A DNA stretch of 64,000 nucleotides, taken from NCBI GenBank assembly GCA_903891085.1, contig CAITDJ010000035.1, positions 1-64,000 of the forward strand, written 5' to 3'. The translations under genes and the position numbers were made by a program. This DNA is from an uncultured Bacteroidota bacterium (GTDB taxonomy: Bacteria; Bacteroidota; Bacteroidia; Bacteroidales; F082). Shown here one piece after another: positions 9,558 through 20,600 of this stretch. Below the pieces are notes generated by a model that saw only the letters and a program-made list of their open reading frames with translations, ran no database searches and was not told the DNA's origin. Each line of letters begins with the position of its first letter. Position 1 is the stretch's first letter.

Positions 9558-12500
9558 TTATTGCTTCAACCTGATCACAGGTTTGACAAAAAATGTCTTA
9601 TTTGATTTTATGATTACGTAAAAACTTCCTGCTGATTCAGGTACTTTTACGTCTGAGTATTTATATGTTCCTGCTTCTACGTTATTTGCATCGGTCTCAT
9701 AAAAAACCCTGCCCAGATGATCAACAACCGATACGTGAAAAGATGTTGATTCTTTAACCTTTATGACCAGATTGAGTTTTTCGACAAAAGGGTTTGGGTT
9801 TATTGAAAGTTGTACATCAGATTGTTGATTAAGTTCAGAAACAGATGTTTCAACATTACGGGCGGGCAAAATGATATAATCCAGAATTGCGCAATCCAAC
9901 CCATTTGAAACACTGTAATCTTTTGAATAACTCCAGCTAAACAACTGACTCCCTTCTTCCACATTATACACCTTATGGGTCCAACCTACTTCACCAGACC
10001 ATTGATCCAGCAAAACATCGTTGACCTTGAATTTTAGAAAATCATAGCTAGCCTCGGACGAAACCCTGAAATAAAATGAAATAGTATCAGCAAAGGCTAC
10101 ATCATAAGAAAGTGATAATAAGGATGCACCATTGTCGCCTATCGCACCCGAACGAACAGCATATTCTCCTTCAAAGACAGGATCGCTGCTAATAAACCAT
10201 TCCGCTTCACCTGTTGTTTCCCAATCAAACAAATCAAATGAGCCTGTTTCAAAGTTTTCGAGTATCAATGAGGTAACGAGTGGCACTACTTTTTCGAAAT
10301 GAAAATTATTGGCAGCATCGGCTACTAATTGAAGTTCAAGAATTTGCAACGGTTCGGCGGTAGCACTGAAATATACTTCAAAATCAGCCAGCCAAATTCC
10401 ATCCTGTATCAAAACCGGGGTGTTGTCTGTTCCTGAAATTATTTGTAAATCAGGATTATCACAAAACATCGACGCTGTTAGATCAACGATTTTCGCACCA
10501 CCCGTATTCTGAAAGTTGATGATAAGCTGTGCTGTTTCGCCAGGTTCAAGTATACCATTTTCGCCATCAACAACTCCAATTGAATTCACTTCCAGAATGG
10601 GTGCGCGCAATACAAGTTGAAAATTTCTTGTCCATGTATGTTGGTCAGTTGCATACACCAGCGCACAGGCAGCTGTATGTCCGTCTTCTACCGCATTGCT
10701 CACGCCAACGGAAAAGACATTGGGAATAGCCAACATTTCCCCTGCATTGATGACCGACAATGCAACAGTACTATCGTTTATTATCAGGTTCGGGTCACCC
10801 GACCTGAAAGTAATTGTACCCTCACCCACCGCTTCATTGTAAAGATTATGCAGATCTAAATTCAGAGAAAAATTCTCTCCAATCTCGATAATCTCATCTT
10901 CGCCTGATGATACTGTATAATTCATTTCAACTCCTTCAATCGTCAAAGGAAATGATCTTGATCCGGTAATATTATTATCGTCTTTTACTCTAATTTTAAT
11001 TGATTGATTATCAACATATTCATCGATAATTCCGGACAATAAACCATCAGAAGTCAGTGTAAAACCATCTGCAGAGTTCGTAGGAGTGAAAATGGTAAAC
11101 AGATCTGTCTCAGGTGTAAATGATCCGATTTCATTCATTAAACAGAAGTTCATACCATCACCGGATGAAACACCTCCAAATTTTTGAATATAGGACGGGG
11201 CATTGTGTTGTCCATAGTTAAATCGGATGGTACCATCGGGAAAAATGGTGGTACATAACTCAACCAGACTGTTTCCTGAAACACCTGAAGTCGAAAGTTT
11301 CCAGGTAAATACACATGAATCGGGGCCTGACGTAAACCAAAGTCCATTGTTTTCGGTGCCATCAAAGTAAAATGGCTTGGCAAAACAGGGTGAAATCAAT
11401 TTATTCTGAATGAAGTAAGTTCTGCCTTCGATGTAGTAAGGCCAGGGAAGCAGGGTTTCTTCAAACATAATGAAACCTTCCGAAGTTGGATATAATTTAT
11501 CGAATGTTTCGCCAAAGAAAGGGAAATCGAAAGGCAGGCTCACTTCAGCATACGCACCATCGTTTCCGATTGACAGCCGGTCACCTGACAATTCGGGATA
11601 GACTTGCACTGAATCAATCCTTGTATAATCATGAACCAATTCCCATGTATAGGGTGCTGTTCCACCGGAAGCCGTTAGTTGTGATTCATAGAACTCATAA
11701 AGTTCAATGGCATCAATGCTCGCATCATCAATTTCTACTGGATCAAAATTAATAGTCGCCTTCATACTGAGCATTGTGATCTCTTCGTTTTGTATTGCCA
11801 CCTCAGTGTCCTCACACACATACTCCGTCACACCAAGACCGTTATAATCCATCAGTGTAAATGAATTTACTACTCCGTCATACCCATCAAGTCCTACAGT
11901 TTGTGCTATAAGTAAAAAGTATTTAGCTTCCTGCCCTGGTGTCAGATAAGTCAATAATGGATTCATGTCTAATCCAAATTCGATGTGTTCATCACCCGAA
12001 TCACCCTGCATTGCCAGGCATCCACCCTGAAAATCATAGATAGGATAATGATAGATGAATTCAGGTTCGGTAGCTGCTGTGTCGGTTGCGACACCTATCA
12101 TCACTTTAAGCTTGTCCCTGCACGGAAAAGTCAGGTTCACTTTTGCTGTAAGCATAGGATGATAATCCTCTTTTACATCAACAACAGCAGTGATATTATT
12201 CCAGATGCCACCCTGGCCAAACTGATCGGCAACTGTTTTATACATCATATATGCAAAGCCATCATCTCCCCATCCACTGATGGATCCATAGGTATTGGCC
12301 ATTTTGAATCCACCAATTTCCCAATCACACACATCGATTTGTCCATCATTGTTCAAATCCATATCATTGGTATATTGCCCATCTTCGTTATAGTCCCAAC
12401 GAATTGAATCGTTGTAACCTACAATCGACATGGCATGGTTAGGCGAGCTTCCCCACATCAAAATCACGTGTTTTCCGGCTTCCGGAGTGCCAGGAGGCAA

Positions 12501-13151
12501 AACGGTCGGCGGGCTGTCAAACTGTGAATAAAAGGAAGCAATACCGCCCATTTCGGACCCGTTTCCATGGTCGAAAACCCAATTTTTCAGTGTTTGAAGG
12601 CCTTCGATTGTGTTTGTTTTTATTGTGTATGCCCCGGCAATACGGTTATGCATTCCATTATAATAATTCTCGTAACCGCTTATCCATCGCGACGGGCCAC
12701 CGAACGACATGCTTCCATAATCAGCCACATTAGGTGTTCCAACATGTTTTAAAATCTCGAATGTTTCCCAAAAGCTAACTCCTGCATCACTTCCACCATT
12801 GACAAAATTATAGGCAAAATGCGTTGGGTATTGATTTTCAGGAACATTACCCGGAACACCGCGTTTCGCATTCATTTCATACGTAAACATGACTCCGATA
12901 CTTGAAGCCTGTCCGCATTCGAGTCCAACCTGCGCGATCAATGGCCTGAAATAGGGCAACTGCGAATTATCAACGACTGACGGTATGATACGTCGGTTTA
13001 TCTCGTCGGGTAATACCAACGAAGGTAATTCCGAAAGTTTCTGCATATCGTACTGACTCATCAGCTTCAATTTTGAAGCTACCTGATTCTGGGCTTTAAG
13101 GCCAACTGTCAGGAGCAGTAATCCAGCAAGGAAAAAACATGTTCTTTTCAT
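9558..13151 (-). CDS. Secreted papain-like (C1 family) peptidase with T9SS sorting domain
   Basis: A 1197-residue secreted protein starting with a signal peptide (MKRTCFFLAGLLLLTVGLKA). Residues 60-310 form a C1-like cysteine peptidase: oxyanion Gln74 and nucleophile Cys79 in AQVGLECGQASS, His239 in NHAMSIVGYND, and Asn286 in KMANTYGSISGWGDDGFAY. Between His and Asn lies an Asp/Asn-rich insert (DYNEDGQYTNDMDLNNDGQ) resembling EF-hand/dockerin calcium loops. Several beta-sandwich repeats follow, then a jelly-roll-like module near residues 990-1100. The last 80 residues are a type A T9SS C-terminal domain (INPNPFVEKLNLVI ... GSFYVIIKS), which targets the protein through the outer membrane. It is followed closely by the AlgX-like gene on the same strand. 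The substrate is unknown. Confidence 0.82.
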   Translation of the reverse strand: MKRTCFFLAGLLLLTVGLKAQNQVASKLKLMSQYDMQKLSELPSLVLPDEINRRIIPSVVDNSQLPYFRPLIAQVGLECGQASSIGVMFTYEMNAKRGVPGNVPENQYPTHFAYNFVNGGSDAGVSFWETFEILKHVGTPNVADYGSMSFGGPSRWISGYENYYNGMHNRIAGAYTIKTNTIEGLQTLKNWVFDHGNGSEMGGIASFYSQFDSPPTVLPPGTPEAGKHVILMWGSSPNHAMSIVGYNDSIRWDYNEDGQYTNDMDLNNDGQIDVCDWEIGGFKMANTYGSISGWGDDGFAYMMYKTVADQFGQGGIWNNITAVVDVKEDYHPMLTAKVNLTFPCRDKLKVMIGVATDTAATEPEFIYHYPIYDFQGGCLAMQGDSGDEHIEFGLDMNPLLTYLTPGQEAKYFLLIAQTVGLDGYDGVVNSFTLMDYNGLGVTEYVCEDTEVAIQNEEITMLSMKATINFDPVEIDDASIDAIELYEFYESQLTASGGTAPYTWELVHDYTRIDSVQVYPELSGDRLSIGNDGAYAEVSLPFDFPFFGETFDKLYPTSEGFIMFEETLLPWPYYIEGRTYFIQNKLISPCFAKPFYFDGTENNGLWFTSGPDSCVFTWKLSTSGVSGNSLVELCTTIFPDGTIRFNYGQHNAPSYIQKFGGVSSGDGMNFCLMNEIGSFTPETDLFTIFTPTNSADGFTLTSDGLLSGIIDEYVDNQSIKIRVKDDNNITGSRSFPLTIEGVEMNYTVSSGEDEIIEIGENFSLNLDLHNLYNEAVGEGTITFRSGDPNLIINDSTVALSVINAGEMLAIPNVFSVGVSNAVEDGHTAACALVYATDQHTWTRNFQLVLRAPILEVNSIGVVDGENGILEPGETAQLIINFQNTGGAKIVDLTASMFCDNPDLQIISGTDNTPVLIQDGIWLADFEVYFSATAEPLQILELQLVADAANNFHFEKVVPLVTSLILENFETGSFDLFDWETTGEAEWFISSDPVFEGEYAVRSGAIGDNGASLLSLSYDVAFADTISFYFRVSSEASYDFLKFKVNDVLLDQWSGEVGWTHKVYNVEEGSQLFSWSYSKDYSVSNGLDCAILDYIILPARNVETSVSELNQQSDVQLSINPNPFVEKLNLVIKVKESTSFHVSVVDHLGRVFYETDANNVEAGTYKYSDVKVPESAGSFYVIIKSNKTFFVKPVIRLKQ

Positions 13152-13207
13152 TATTGTTGTGGTTTTCAGGCTGTGAAAATACTAAGATTCATTGATTAAT
13201 AAACAGA

Positions 13208-13864
13208 TTAGTCGGTAAAAACAAATTGCAACAGATTCGCTCCCATTTTCAAGGCTTTCAGATGGGTTTCTTCTGAATCGTGATGCACTGATTCATCCTC
13301 CCAACCATCACCAAGATCGCATTCATAACTATAAAAGCAAACCAACCTGCCATCATAAATTAAACCAAAACCCTGCGCTGTCTTCCCATCGTGCTCATGA
13401 ATCTTTGGAAGACCATTTGGAAACGGGTATTTCTGATGATAAAGCGGGTGGTCAACTGGCAGTTCAATAAAATCAAGTTCAGGAAACACTTTTTTCATCT
13501 GAATACGAATATACTGATCGAGACCATAATTATCGTCAATATGCAGAAAACCTCCGGCAATCAGGTAGTTGCGTAAATTCTGTACTTCAGCACCATCAAA
13601 CACAATGTTGCCATGACCTGTAAGGTGAACAAACGGATAATTGAAAATCTGTTCATCGCCTACTTCAATTGTCGCTACTTCTTCGTTGAAGGCGGTTTGC
13701 ATTTGATCATTAAAGAATTTTACCAGATTAGGCAAGGAAGTGGGGTTTGCATACCAATCACCGCCTCCGCGGTATTTTAGCAGGGCAATTTGTACTTCAG
13801 ACTGACCTACTGCGATAGTCTGAACCAAAAGGATTACAAATAGTATCGGGAAAAACTTCTTCAT
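13208..13864 (-). CDS. DUF4159 domain-containing exported protein
   Basis: A 218-residue protein with a signal peptide (MKKFFPILFVILLVQTIAVG) and a single DUF4159 domain. Conserved stretches are LKYRGGGDWYANP, FVHLTGHGNI, LRNYLIAGGFLHIDDNYG and FPELDFIELPVDHPLY. The domain resembles class I glutamine-amidotransferase-like folds used as binding modules, and in Bacteroidota it often stands next to gliding or secretion genes; its function is not established. The start codon overlaps the stop of rsmE by four bases (ATGA), so the two genes are translationally coupled. Confidence 0.85.
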   Translation of the reverse strand: MKKFFPILFVILLVQTIAVGQSEVQIALLKYRGGGDWYANPTSLPNLVKFFNDQMQTAFNEEVATIEVGDEQIFNYPFVHLTGHGNIVFDGAEVQNLRNYLIAGGFLHIDDNYGLDQYIRIQMKKVFPELDFIELPVDHPLYHQKYPFPNGLPKIHEHDGKTAQGFGLIYDGRLVCFYSYECDLGDGWEDESVHHDSEETHLKALKMGANLLQFVFTD

Positions 13865-14568
13865 TTCAGTTGATTAATAAGCTGTATTGTTTGGCATGCA
13901 ACCATTCCGGCAGTTTCGGTGCGCAGCCGTGAACTTCCCAGACTAATGGGCTTGAATCCGAATTGTTTGGCCAATAACACTTCACCCGCACTGAAATCAC
14001 CTTCAGGCCCTATTAAAATTAATACATTCTGACCTGCCTGATAATCGTTCACCAGGGTGTCGTTTATTGTAGGGTCGATCCATGCAATATATTTCAGACC
14101 ATCAAAATCCTGTTTTACCAACTCTTCAAAAGAAATGATCGGATGAATGTGCGGAAGGCGCGACTTAATGGATTGCTTTACAGCTGAAATGACTATTTTT
14201 TCGAGACGATCGTGCCTTACGATTTTTCGTTCAGAGTGTTTGGAACTGAATAGACACACTTCATCAATGCCAATTTCTGTCACTTTTTCTAAAAACCATT
14301 CTATTCGTTCGATATTTTTTGTTGGTGCAATGGCAATATGTAACTTAAATGGCCAAAAATCATTTCCAATCTTACTTGCATTTATTTTCAATACGCAATG
14401 TTTTGGATTGGCATCGAATAAAACTGCATCCATTAGAAGTCCGTTACCGTTCGTAACACACACCACATCGTCTTTCTGCATGCGCATCACCCGCACACAA
14501 TGCTTTGACTCATCCTCAGAAAGATGCACCAATCCTAACTCAGCCTCAGGTAAATAAAATACATTCAT
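13861..14568 (-). CDS. rsmE: 16S rRNA (uracil-1498-N3)-methyltransferase
   Basis: A SPOUT-class methyltransferase that methylates U1498 of 16S rRNA. The diagnostic C-terminal knot motifs are present: LILIGPEGDFSAGEV and ISLGSSRLRTETAGMVA. Choosing MNVFYLPEAELG (14568) gives 235 residues, the usual size, and the PUA-like N-terminus begins there. The longer reading from 14616 would run through the terminator hairpin of the upstream gene and adds a non-homologous 16-residue leader, so it is rejected. The gene is followed by the DUF4159 gene with an ATGA overlap. Confidence 0.92.
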   Translation of the reverse strand: MNVFYLPEAELGLVHLSEDESKHCVRVMRMQKDDVVCVTNGNGLLMDAVLFDANPKHCVLKINASKIGNDFWPFKLHIAIAPTKNIERIEWFLEKVTEIGIDEVCLFSSKHSERKIVRHDRLEKIVISAVKQSIKSRLPHIHPIISFEELVKQDFDGLKYIAWIDPTINDTLVNDYQAGQNVLILIGPEGDFSAGEVLLAKQFGFKPISLGSSRLRTETAGMVACQTIQLINQLK

Positions 14569-14595
14569 GGGTTTAATAATCGAATGCAAAGAAAC

Positions 14596-14626
14596 AAAAA
14601 AAGCCCGCCAACTCATGGCAGGCTTT
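14596..14626 (-). terminator. Rho-independent terminator of the upstream PKD/T9SS protein gene
   Basis: On the minus strand AAAGCCTGCC (14626-14617) pairs with GGCGGGCTTT (14609-14600) around a 7-base loop, with one mismatch, and is followed by a run of seven T (to 14596). It lies 17 bases after the stop of the 966-residue secreted protein and just ahead of rsmE. Confidence 0.8.
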
Positions 14627-14642
14627 CTAATTAATTCAGCGT

Positions 14643-17543
14643 TTATTCAATGATAATGCTGGTCCTCACCAGATTCCCATCGACCAATGCTTTCAAATGA
14701 TAAACACCTGATTGTAGATGACTGATATCCAAACTTCTACCAGAAATAAACTTTTCGATAGAAACCACGACCTGCCCGGCTGAAGTATATAGCTTCAGTG
14801 CATATATTTCTGTGTTTTCTTTGCTGAAAATTGACAGTCTGTCAGTTGCCGGATTTGGATACACCGTAAGCACAGCATTTATATCATTAACAGTTGGAAT
14901 TGAAACAGTTGATCCCAACTCAATGTCGGTAAGAAATAATGGATTACCATAGAAACTATAGGTTTCAAAGGCAATTTTCACATCCGTTTTTCCGAGATAA
15001 TCATTCATATTCAAGGTAATACATTCAGGGCCGTAGCTGCCGCCACACCAATCGTTGGTTGTTACAGGTACAAAATCTTCGGTCATCGGATGTGTTGCAA
15101 AATTGCCGGTCCCGTTTTCTGCATCAGCGAAAATTCTGGTCCAGCTTTCTCCACAATCCTCACTAATCAGTACAATTAATGAATCGGCTACTTCGCTCAA
15201 ACGTTTTGCATAGGCATGTTTGAATGAAAAATTCATATTATCAAACCCACGCAAATCCAACGGAGGTGAAATCAGGCGGTCGCGCTGTCCAATGGCATAA
15301 TAATGGAAGAAATCAATTGTAGCACCCCGTGAAGTTTCGGTAACTCCCTCAATGTCTTTCAGTTGCCAGGTAACATTGTTGTCAGGATTTTCGATAGTCC
15401 AGTTTTTTTCTTCAAATGTTTCAGCTTCAAAATACTCGACAAATGGAGTTGCTTCACCTCCTGCTCTGATGATTTCAAACTCAGTAGCTGAAGAAGAACC
15501 ATTCAGGTTTGTGGCTATCAAAGTAACTGAATATGTTGCCGGTTCATTGAAAACCACTTCGGGATGCTGTGATGATGCACTGGTTCCATTTACAAAACTC
15601 ACTGTGGAAGGTGTAAACTCCCACGACCATTCGCGTGGCATATACAATGTCTGGTCATTAAACCGGACTACCTCATTTGAACAAACTTCATTTTTATCAA
15701 AGCTGAAGTGGATTTCGGGAAGAATCGTGGAACTAACAGTAATATAGGTCTCTTTTGTTTCGGTCGTTGATCCGAATTCGTTGGTTGCTGTCATCGAAAC
15801 AGCGAAACTACCCTCGGCAGGATAGAGAATCCCTGTCGGATTCTGAACGTTGGATTGTTGAATTTCAGCACCTTCAAATGTCCATTCCCATGTATTGGGG
15901 ACTCCCTTGCTCAAATCAGTAAAATTTATATTTTCACCCACCGGAATCAGTGTATAATTTGCCGTAAAATCAGGGACAGGAAGAAATGACACCCTTAGGT
16001 AGGCCCACCATGTTCCCCACCTGTCACCACTGTTTGGCAACTCAGCATATTCCTGCAAAATCCAGAAATCGATTCCGTTGGCCGGATCGAGCATGGTTGC
16101 TGTATAATCGCCCCAACGATTTCTTCCACCGCCAAATGTTTTGTAATAGGGTGCCAAGCCTGCCTTGTAGGTAAATGGTTCGCGGGTTGTATTGGGGTCA
16201 TCTGTATGAGAACGAAATGAATAGGACGAACTTGCATATTGATTTTCAGAGAAACTACCATGTCCGATGACCATGTCTTCATAAATATTGACTGCAATCG
16301 TCGCAAAAGCGTAAGACATAACACCTGTTGGATCATCAATTCGGCCACGTTGCAACAATTCACCTTCGGGCGAAATCTGCCACCATTGCACTGCGGTGCG
16401 TTGTGGGTTATCAGCAGGCAGAAAGATATGATGCACAGCCCATAATTTGCCATTTCGCATAATCACATTTTCCATGCGGTGATCGACTGCATTTAACATC
16501 TCGGCCGAGCCCATCTGAGGCAAAAAATCACCACTTCCACCTACATAACCTGACCATGGATTTGGGGTTCCAATATTTCCGACCATACTGAAACCGGGGT
16601 TACTGAGTTCACCTTCAACTTTGAATAAACTGATGTAACCGTTTCCACCGGTATTTCCATCAGCGGAAGATATCAGATAAACATTCTCTTCATTCGCATC
16701 AAAGTTGATGGCAGGCACCAGGGTAAAACCCTGGCTTGTTGCAAAACGTGTGTATTGTGGCTCTTCAACACCGTCAAACATGGCTTGTTTGTCGAAAACA
16801 AAAACCGTACGGTAAAAATCATTGCCAAACATATTACCCGAAACAACGATCCATTTTGAGTTGAACCCCATACTTGGATAGTCAAACCAGGTGATACCTT
16901 GTGTATCTGTCAAAAAAGAATACAGATTCCATTCTCCTGTCGGGTCTGAGGTCGTGCTGACACCAAGGTAAAGACGCGATTGCCCGGGTGTACTACCTGA
17001 ACAGGTAGTAAATATCCAGCGATCCGCTTCAAAATCATACAAAATCTTTGGGTCGAAGGTGCCTTCTCCCGGAAGATCGGCCCAAAAAACACCCAAAGAA
17101 ATAGTAAAAAGATCGACACCCTGTCGGTCCTGAATACAAACTTCCGTGTTTAGGGTAACCATCAGATGATCAGGTCCTGGTGCGCCATTCACATCCGGTG
17201 GAATTGAATTACCTGAATCGTATAAACCCAAAAAAGTAGTATCAGGGGCAGGCGATAACACTCTTGTTTCTTTATTGTTATCAACTGTTCCAGCTGCTTC
17301 CATTGAAATAACCGACTCTGGAAGAATTTCAAATTCAGGTTGATAAATGACAGGATTTGGCTTCTTCAGCTGTTGATTTTCGCTTCCTCCATCTTTTGCC
17401 TGTGCGATTTTCATTTTCTCAAATGACGACCTAGTAAAAGCCTCCGCTTTTCCGGTTGATTTCGAAACTCCGGATTGCTGTGCCAGGGCAATATTACCGA
17501 ATAGAATGATCAATAAAAGGATTGAAAATATTCGTCTTGTCAT
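14643..17543 (-). CDS. Secreted PKD-domain protein with T9SS sorting domain
   Basis: A 966-residue protein with a signal peptide (MTRRIFSILLLIILFGNIALA). Residues 90-510 form a large domain, perhaps a beta-propeller, of no family I can name (DVNGAPGPDHLMVTLNTEV, KILYDFEADRWIFTTCSG). Two PKD domains follow (about 515-600 with NTWEWTFEGAE, and 605-690 with REWSWEFTPSTV), then a jelly-roll/MAM-like module around 695-870 that begins FVEYFEAETFEEKNWTIENP. A type A T9SS C-terminal domain ends it (LTVYPNPATDRLSI ... GVYHLKALVDG). It is predicted to be surface-attached or released. The PKD-PKD-jelly-roll-CTD tail matches that of the neighbouring 1211-residue protein, suggesting duplication or module exchange. 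Confidence 0.8.
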   Translation of the reverse strand: MTRRIFSILLLIILFGNIALAQQSGVSKSTGKAEAFTRSSFEKMKIAQAKDGGSENQQLKKPNPVIYQPEFEILPESVISMEAAGTVDNNKETRVLSPAPDTTFLGLYDSGNSIPPDVNGAPGPDHLMVTLNTEVCIQDRQGVDLFTISLGVFWADLPGEGTFDPKILYDFEADRWIFTTCSGSTPGQSRLYLGVSTTSDPTGEWNLYSFLTDTQGITWFDYPSMGFNSKWIVVSGNMFGNDFYRTVFVFDKQAMFDGVEEPQYTRFATSQGFTLVPAINFDANEENVYLISSADGNTGGNGYISLFKVEGELSNPGFSMVGNIGTPNPWSGYVGGSGDFLPQMGSAEMLNAVDHRMENVIMRNGKLWAVHHIFLPADNPQRTAVQWWQISPEGELLQRGRIDDPTGVMSYAFATIAVNIYEDMVIGHGSFSENQYASSSYSFRSHTDDPNTTREPFTYKAGLAPYYKTFGGGRNRWGDYTATMLDPANGIDFWILQEYAELPNSGDRWGTWWAYLRVSFLPVPDFTANYTLIPVGENINFTDLSKGVPNTWEWTFEGAEIQQSNVQNPTGILYPAEGSFAVSMTATNEFGSTTETKETYITVSSTILPEIHFSFDKNEVCSNEVVRFNDQTLYMPREWSWEFTPSTVSFVNGTSASSQHPEVVFNEPATYSVTLIATNLNGSSSATEFEIIRAGGEATPFVEYFEAETFEEKNWTIENPDNNVTWQLKDIEGVTETSRGATIDFFHYYAIGQRDRLISPPLDLRGFDNMNFSFKHAYAKRLSEVADSLIVLISEDCGESWTRIFADAENGTGNFATHPMTEDFVPVTTNDWCGGSYGPECITLNMNDYLGKTDVKIAFETYSFYGNPLFLTDIELGSTVSIPTVNDINAVLTVYPNPATDRLSIFSKENTEIYALKLYTSAGQVVVSIEKFISGRSLDISHLQSGVYHLKALVDGNLVRTSIIIE

Positions 17544-17687
17544 ATTATTTATGTATTAAATTCATTATTTCATCCGCATCCCGAACAAAGATTGTTATCG
17601 ATGATCTACCTAAGCCAGATTCTGAAATTCAAAGTATTCACCCAGAATAGAATTCACCGTTAACCGGCGATAAAAATAAGTGTAAAA

Positions 17688-20600
17688 CTATTGAATAACA
17701 ATTTTTTGTTCAACCGGTTCATTTTGCCCGTTCAAAATAAGCATATAAATGCCAGGAGCAATACCTTTCACATTGACTTCAGTGATGTTTTTTGTGATTT
17801 TCTGATTCAAGACTATTCTGCCCTGAGTATCAGAAAGCACAAAAACTGAACCTACTAATGCATCTTTCACAGTCAGTTTGAATGCGTTGTGGGCCGGATT
17901 TGGATAAACAGTAATCCCTTCAGCCTCATTATTAGAAGGTGTAGAGGTAATATTTGAAACACTCATTTCTTTGATATACAAATTATTACCAAAATTATTA
18001 TACGATTCGAAACGGATTTTTACATTGGGTTGACCGGCGAAGGATGACATATCGATCATCAGGCAGTCGGCCCCATCACCCAAACCGCACCAATCTTCTT
18101 CAGTTGCCGGTATAAAAAATTCCATTGATGGTGCTGCTGTTTCAAAAATACCATTGCCATCAGGTCCGTTGGCATACACACGTTGCCAGTTTACGCCGCA
18201 ATCAGCTGAAACACTCACCACAAGTGAATCTTTTTGATTGGCACGTTGCACATAGGCATATTTGACCGAAAGAAAGGCTTCATCGAAATCGGACAAATTT
18301 AAGGCCGGACTAACGAGGTAATCTCTTGAACCAAGATTGGTATAATTGAAAAAATTCATCCAGACCGAGCCATCACCGATCGGAGAAATACCCCACGTAC
18401 CACTGCCATCCGGATTTTCAACTGACCACCCGGTTGCATTTATTGATTCGGCTTCGAATGAATTAATATAGGGTATTCCATATCCTCCCGAATTGAAATA
18501 ATTCTCTTTGACAACAGTATTGCTCCCAGTTTCGTTGGTCGCAGTTAGTGTAACTGTGTAATTACCAGCTTCATTAAACTGAACCGAAGGATGTTGTGAA
18601 GTAGCCGATGTACTGTTAAGGAAACTTACAGAAGCAGGTTCAAAACTCCATAACCAACTGGAAGGACAATTTTCAGAGTTATCGGTGAAATTTACTGTTT
18701 GACCAACACAACCAACTGTTTCGGAAGTTGAAAATGCTACAACCGGCGCCGCAGCAGCAACCACAACAATATATCCTTCACGCAACTCAGTATCTGACCA
18801 CAGCGGATTCGATACAGTGAGACTGACATTATACACACCTTCAGCCAGATACTGGATTCCTTGTGGATTTTGTTCGGTTGAATTATTTGTTGTGGCTCCG
18901 TCAAATGTCCATTCCCAACTGGTAGGTGTACCCACTGTCAAATCAGTAAAGTCAACCGAACAACCGGATGTAATTGTTGTGACAGATCCGGCAAAATTGG
19001 CATCCAATGTTCCAAAATAGGGAGGTGAACTCCATAATCCACGGCCATAGGTTCCGGCCCTGATTACGTCATTCTGAACGTCTTCGGCATCATAAAAGAT
19101 TTCTACCTCAGTCACCCTGACACTTGCCGGAAGTCCATTGGAGAACAAAATCCAATCTTCGAGCGATGAATCCTTGTAAAAAACACCCACCTCGGTTCCA
19201 AGATAAAGTCCTTCATTACTGTTTTTATAATAAGCAATACTGCTGATTTGGATATTATTCAACGAGCCATTGAGACTTGTCCAGGTTAATCCCTTATCAT
19301 TTGACTTATAAATCTTTGTCTGCTGTGCCAGATACACAACATTTTCATCAACAGGACTTGTTTCGAGTGCAGTAATGGTGTTGCTTGTTGGGAGATTTCC
19401 TGTTAGGGTAGTCCAACCAACGACCAAACCATTTGCATTGGATGTAACAAACAGTTTATTTCCACTTGAGGCATACAGTATATCGGAATTGGCACGCGAT
19501 TGGGCCAACACATTCATATCGTTCGAACTGATATTACTGATTTTTGTCCAGGTGACACTACTTGTGCTACCGGCTTTAATATTTTTGCTTCTCCACACAT
19601 TTTTATATCCGACAAACATTACATTTCCATTGTTTTGATCGATAACAAACGGTGTAACCCAACCACCACTCTCGGTGATCCCATTCACACCATTACCGGC
19701 GATGCCACCCTGATTGTTGTAATTATGGATTCTGTCAATACTTCCGTAATAGATAGTTGAATAGGCATACGTGCCATCTGTGGGGTCATACGCACATTCC
19801 ATCCCATCGCCACCTCCCACACTTATCCATCCATCAGCAGTCATGGTAGAAGAACCATTGTCCTGATAACCATTAATCACATTGTCGCGATTGGTTAAAC
19901 TCTGTCCGATTTTGTAGGCCTGACTGATGACCAATCCATTGGAAATTTCAGTCCAGTCGATTCCCTGATTGTCTGACCAATAAATTCCACCGTCGTTTCC
20001 GGCAAAAAGTCTGTTGTTGATTGGATTGTATTCCAGTACGTGCAGATCGGCATGTACCGATTCAACACCACAGCCACCGTACCAATGTGAACGTATAGCC
20101 CAGGTTGTTCCGCCATCAACCGATTTAAAACAATTCACTCCGCCACCATAAATGATATCAGCATTATCAGGATCCACCGCGATATCGAGATCATACCAGG
20201 CCTGACCACCATCGCCGCCATTGCAATCCCAGCTCATGATATTCGGTGTTGTTGAACGTTCGGTGAATGAGTTTGCCCCATCGGTTGAACGGTACAATCC
20301 TTTGAATGAATCTCCGTTTGTAATCAGAAAATAAACTATTTCGGTGTCCGCATCCGTCACGCCAATCACACCCCTTGCGCCTCCGGGAAGACCGTTATTG
20401 ATAGCTACGAAACTATCGCCATTATTCACTGAACGGTAAAAATTGGCACCACTGACAGCATATACCACATCCGGATTACCTGGTTTAAAAATCACATCTT
20501 TAAAATTTCCATTGATCGATTTTGACCAGCTTTGACCGGCGTCGATGGTTTTGAAAAGTCCTGAACTTGTTGCTGCGAGAATGATATCTGCATTTGATGG

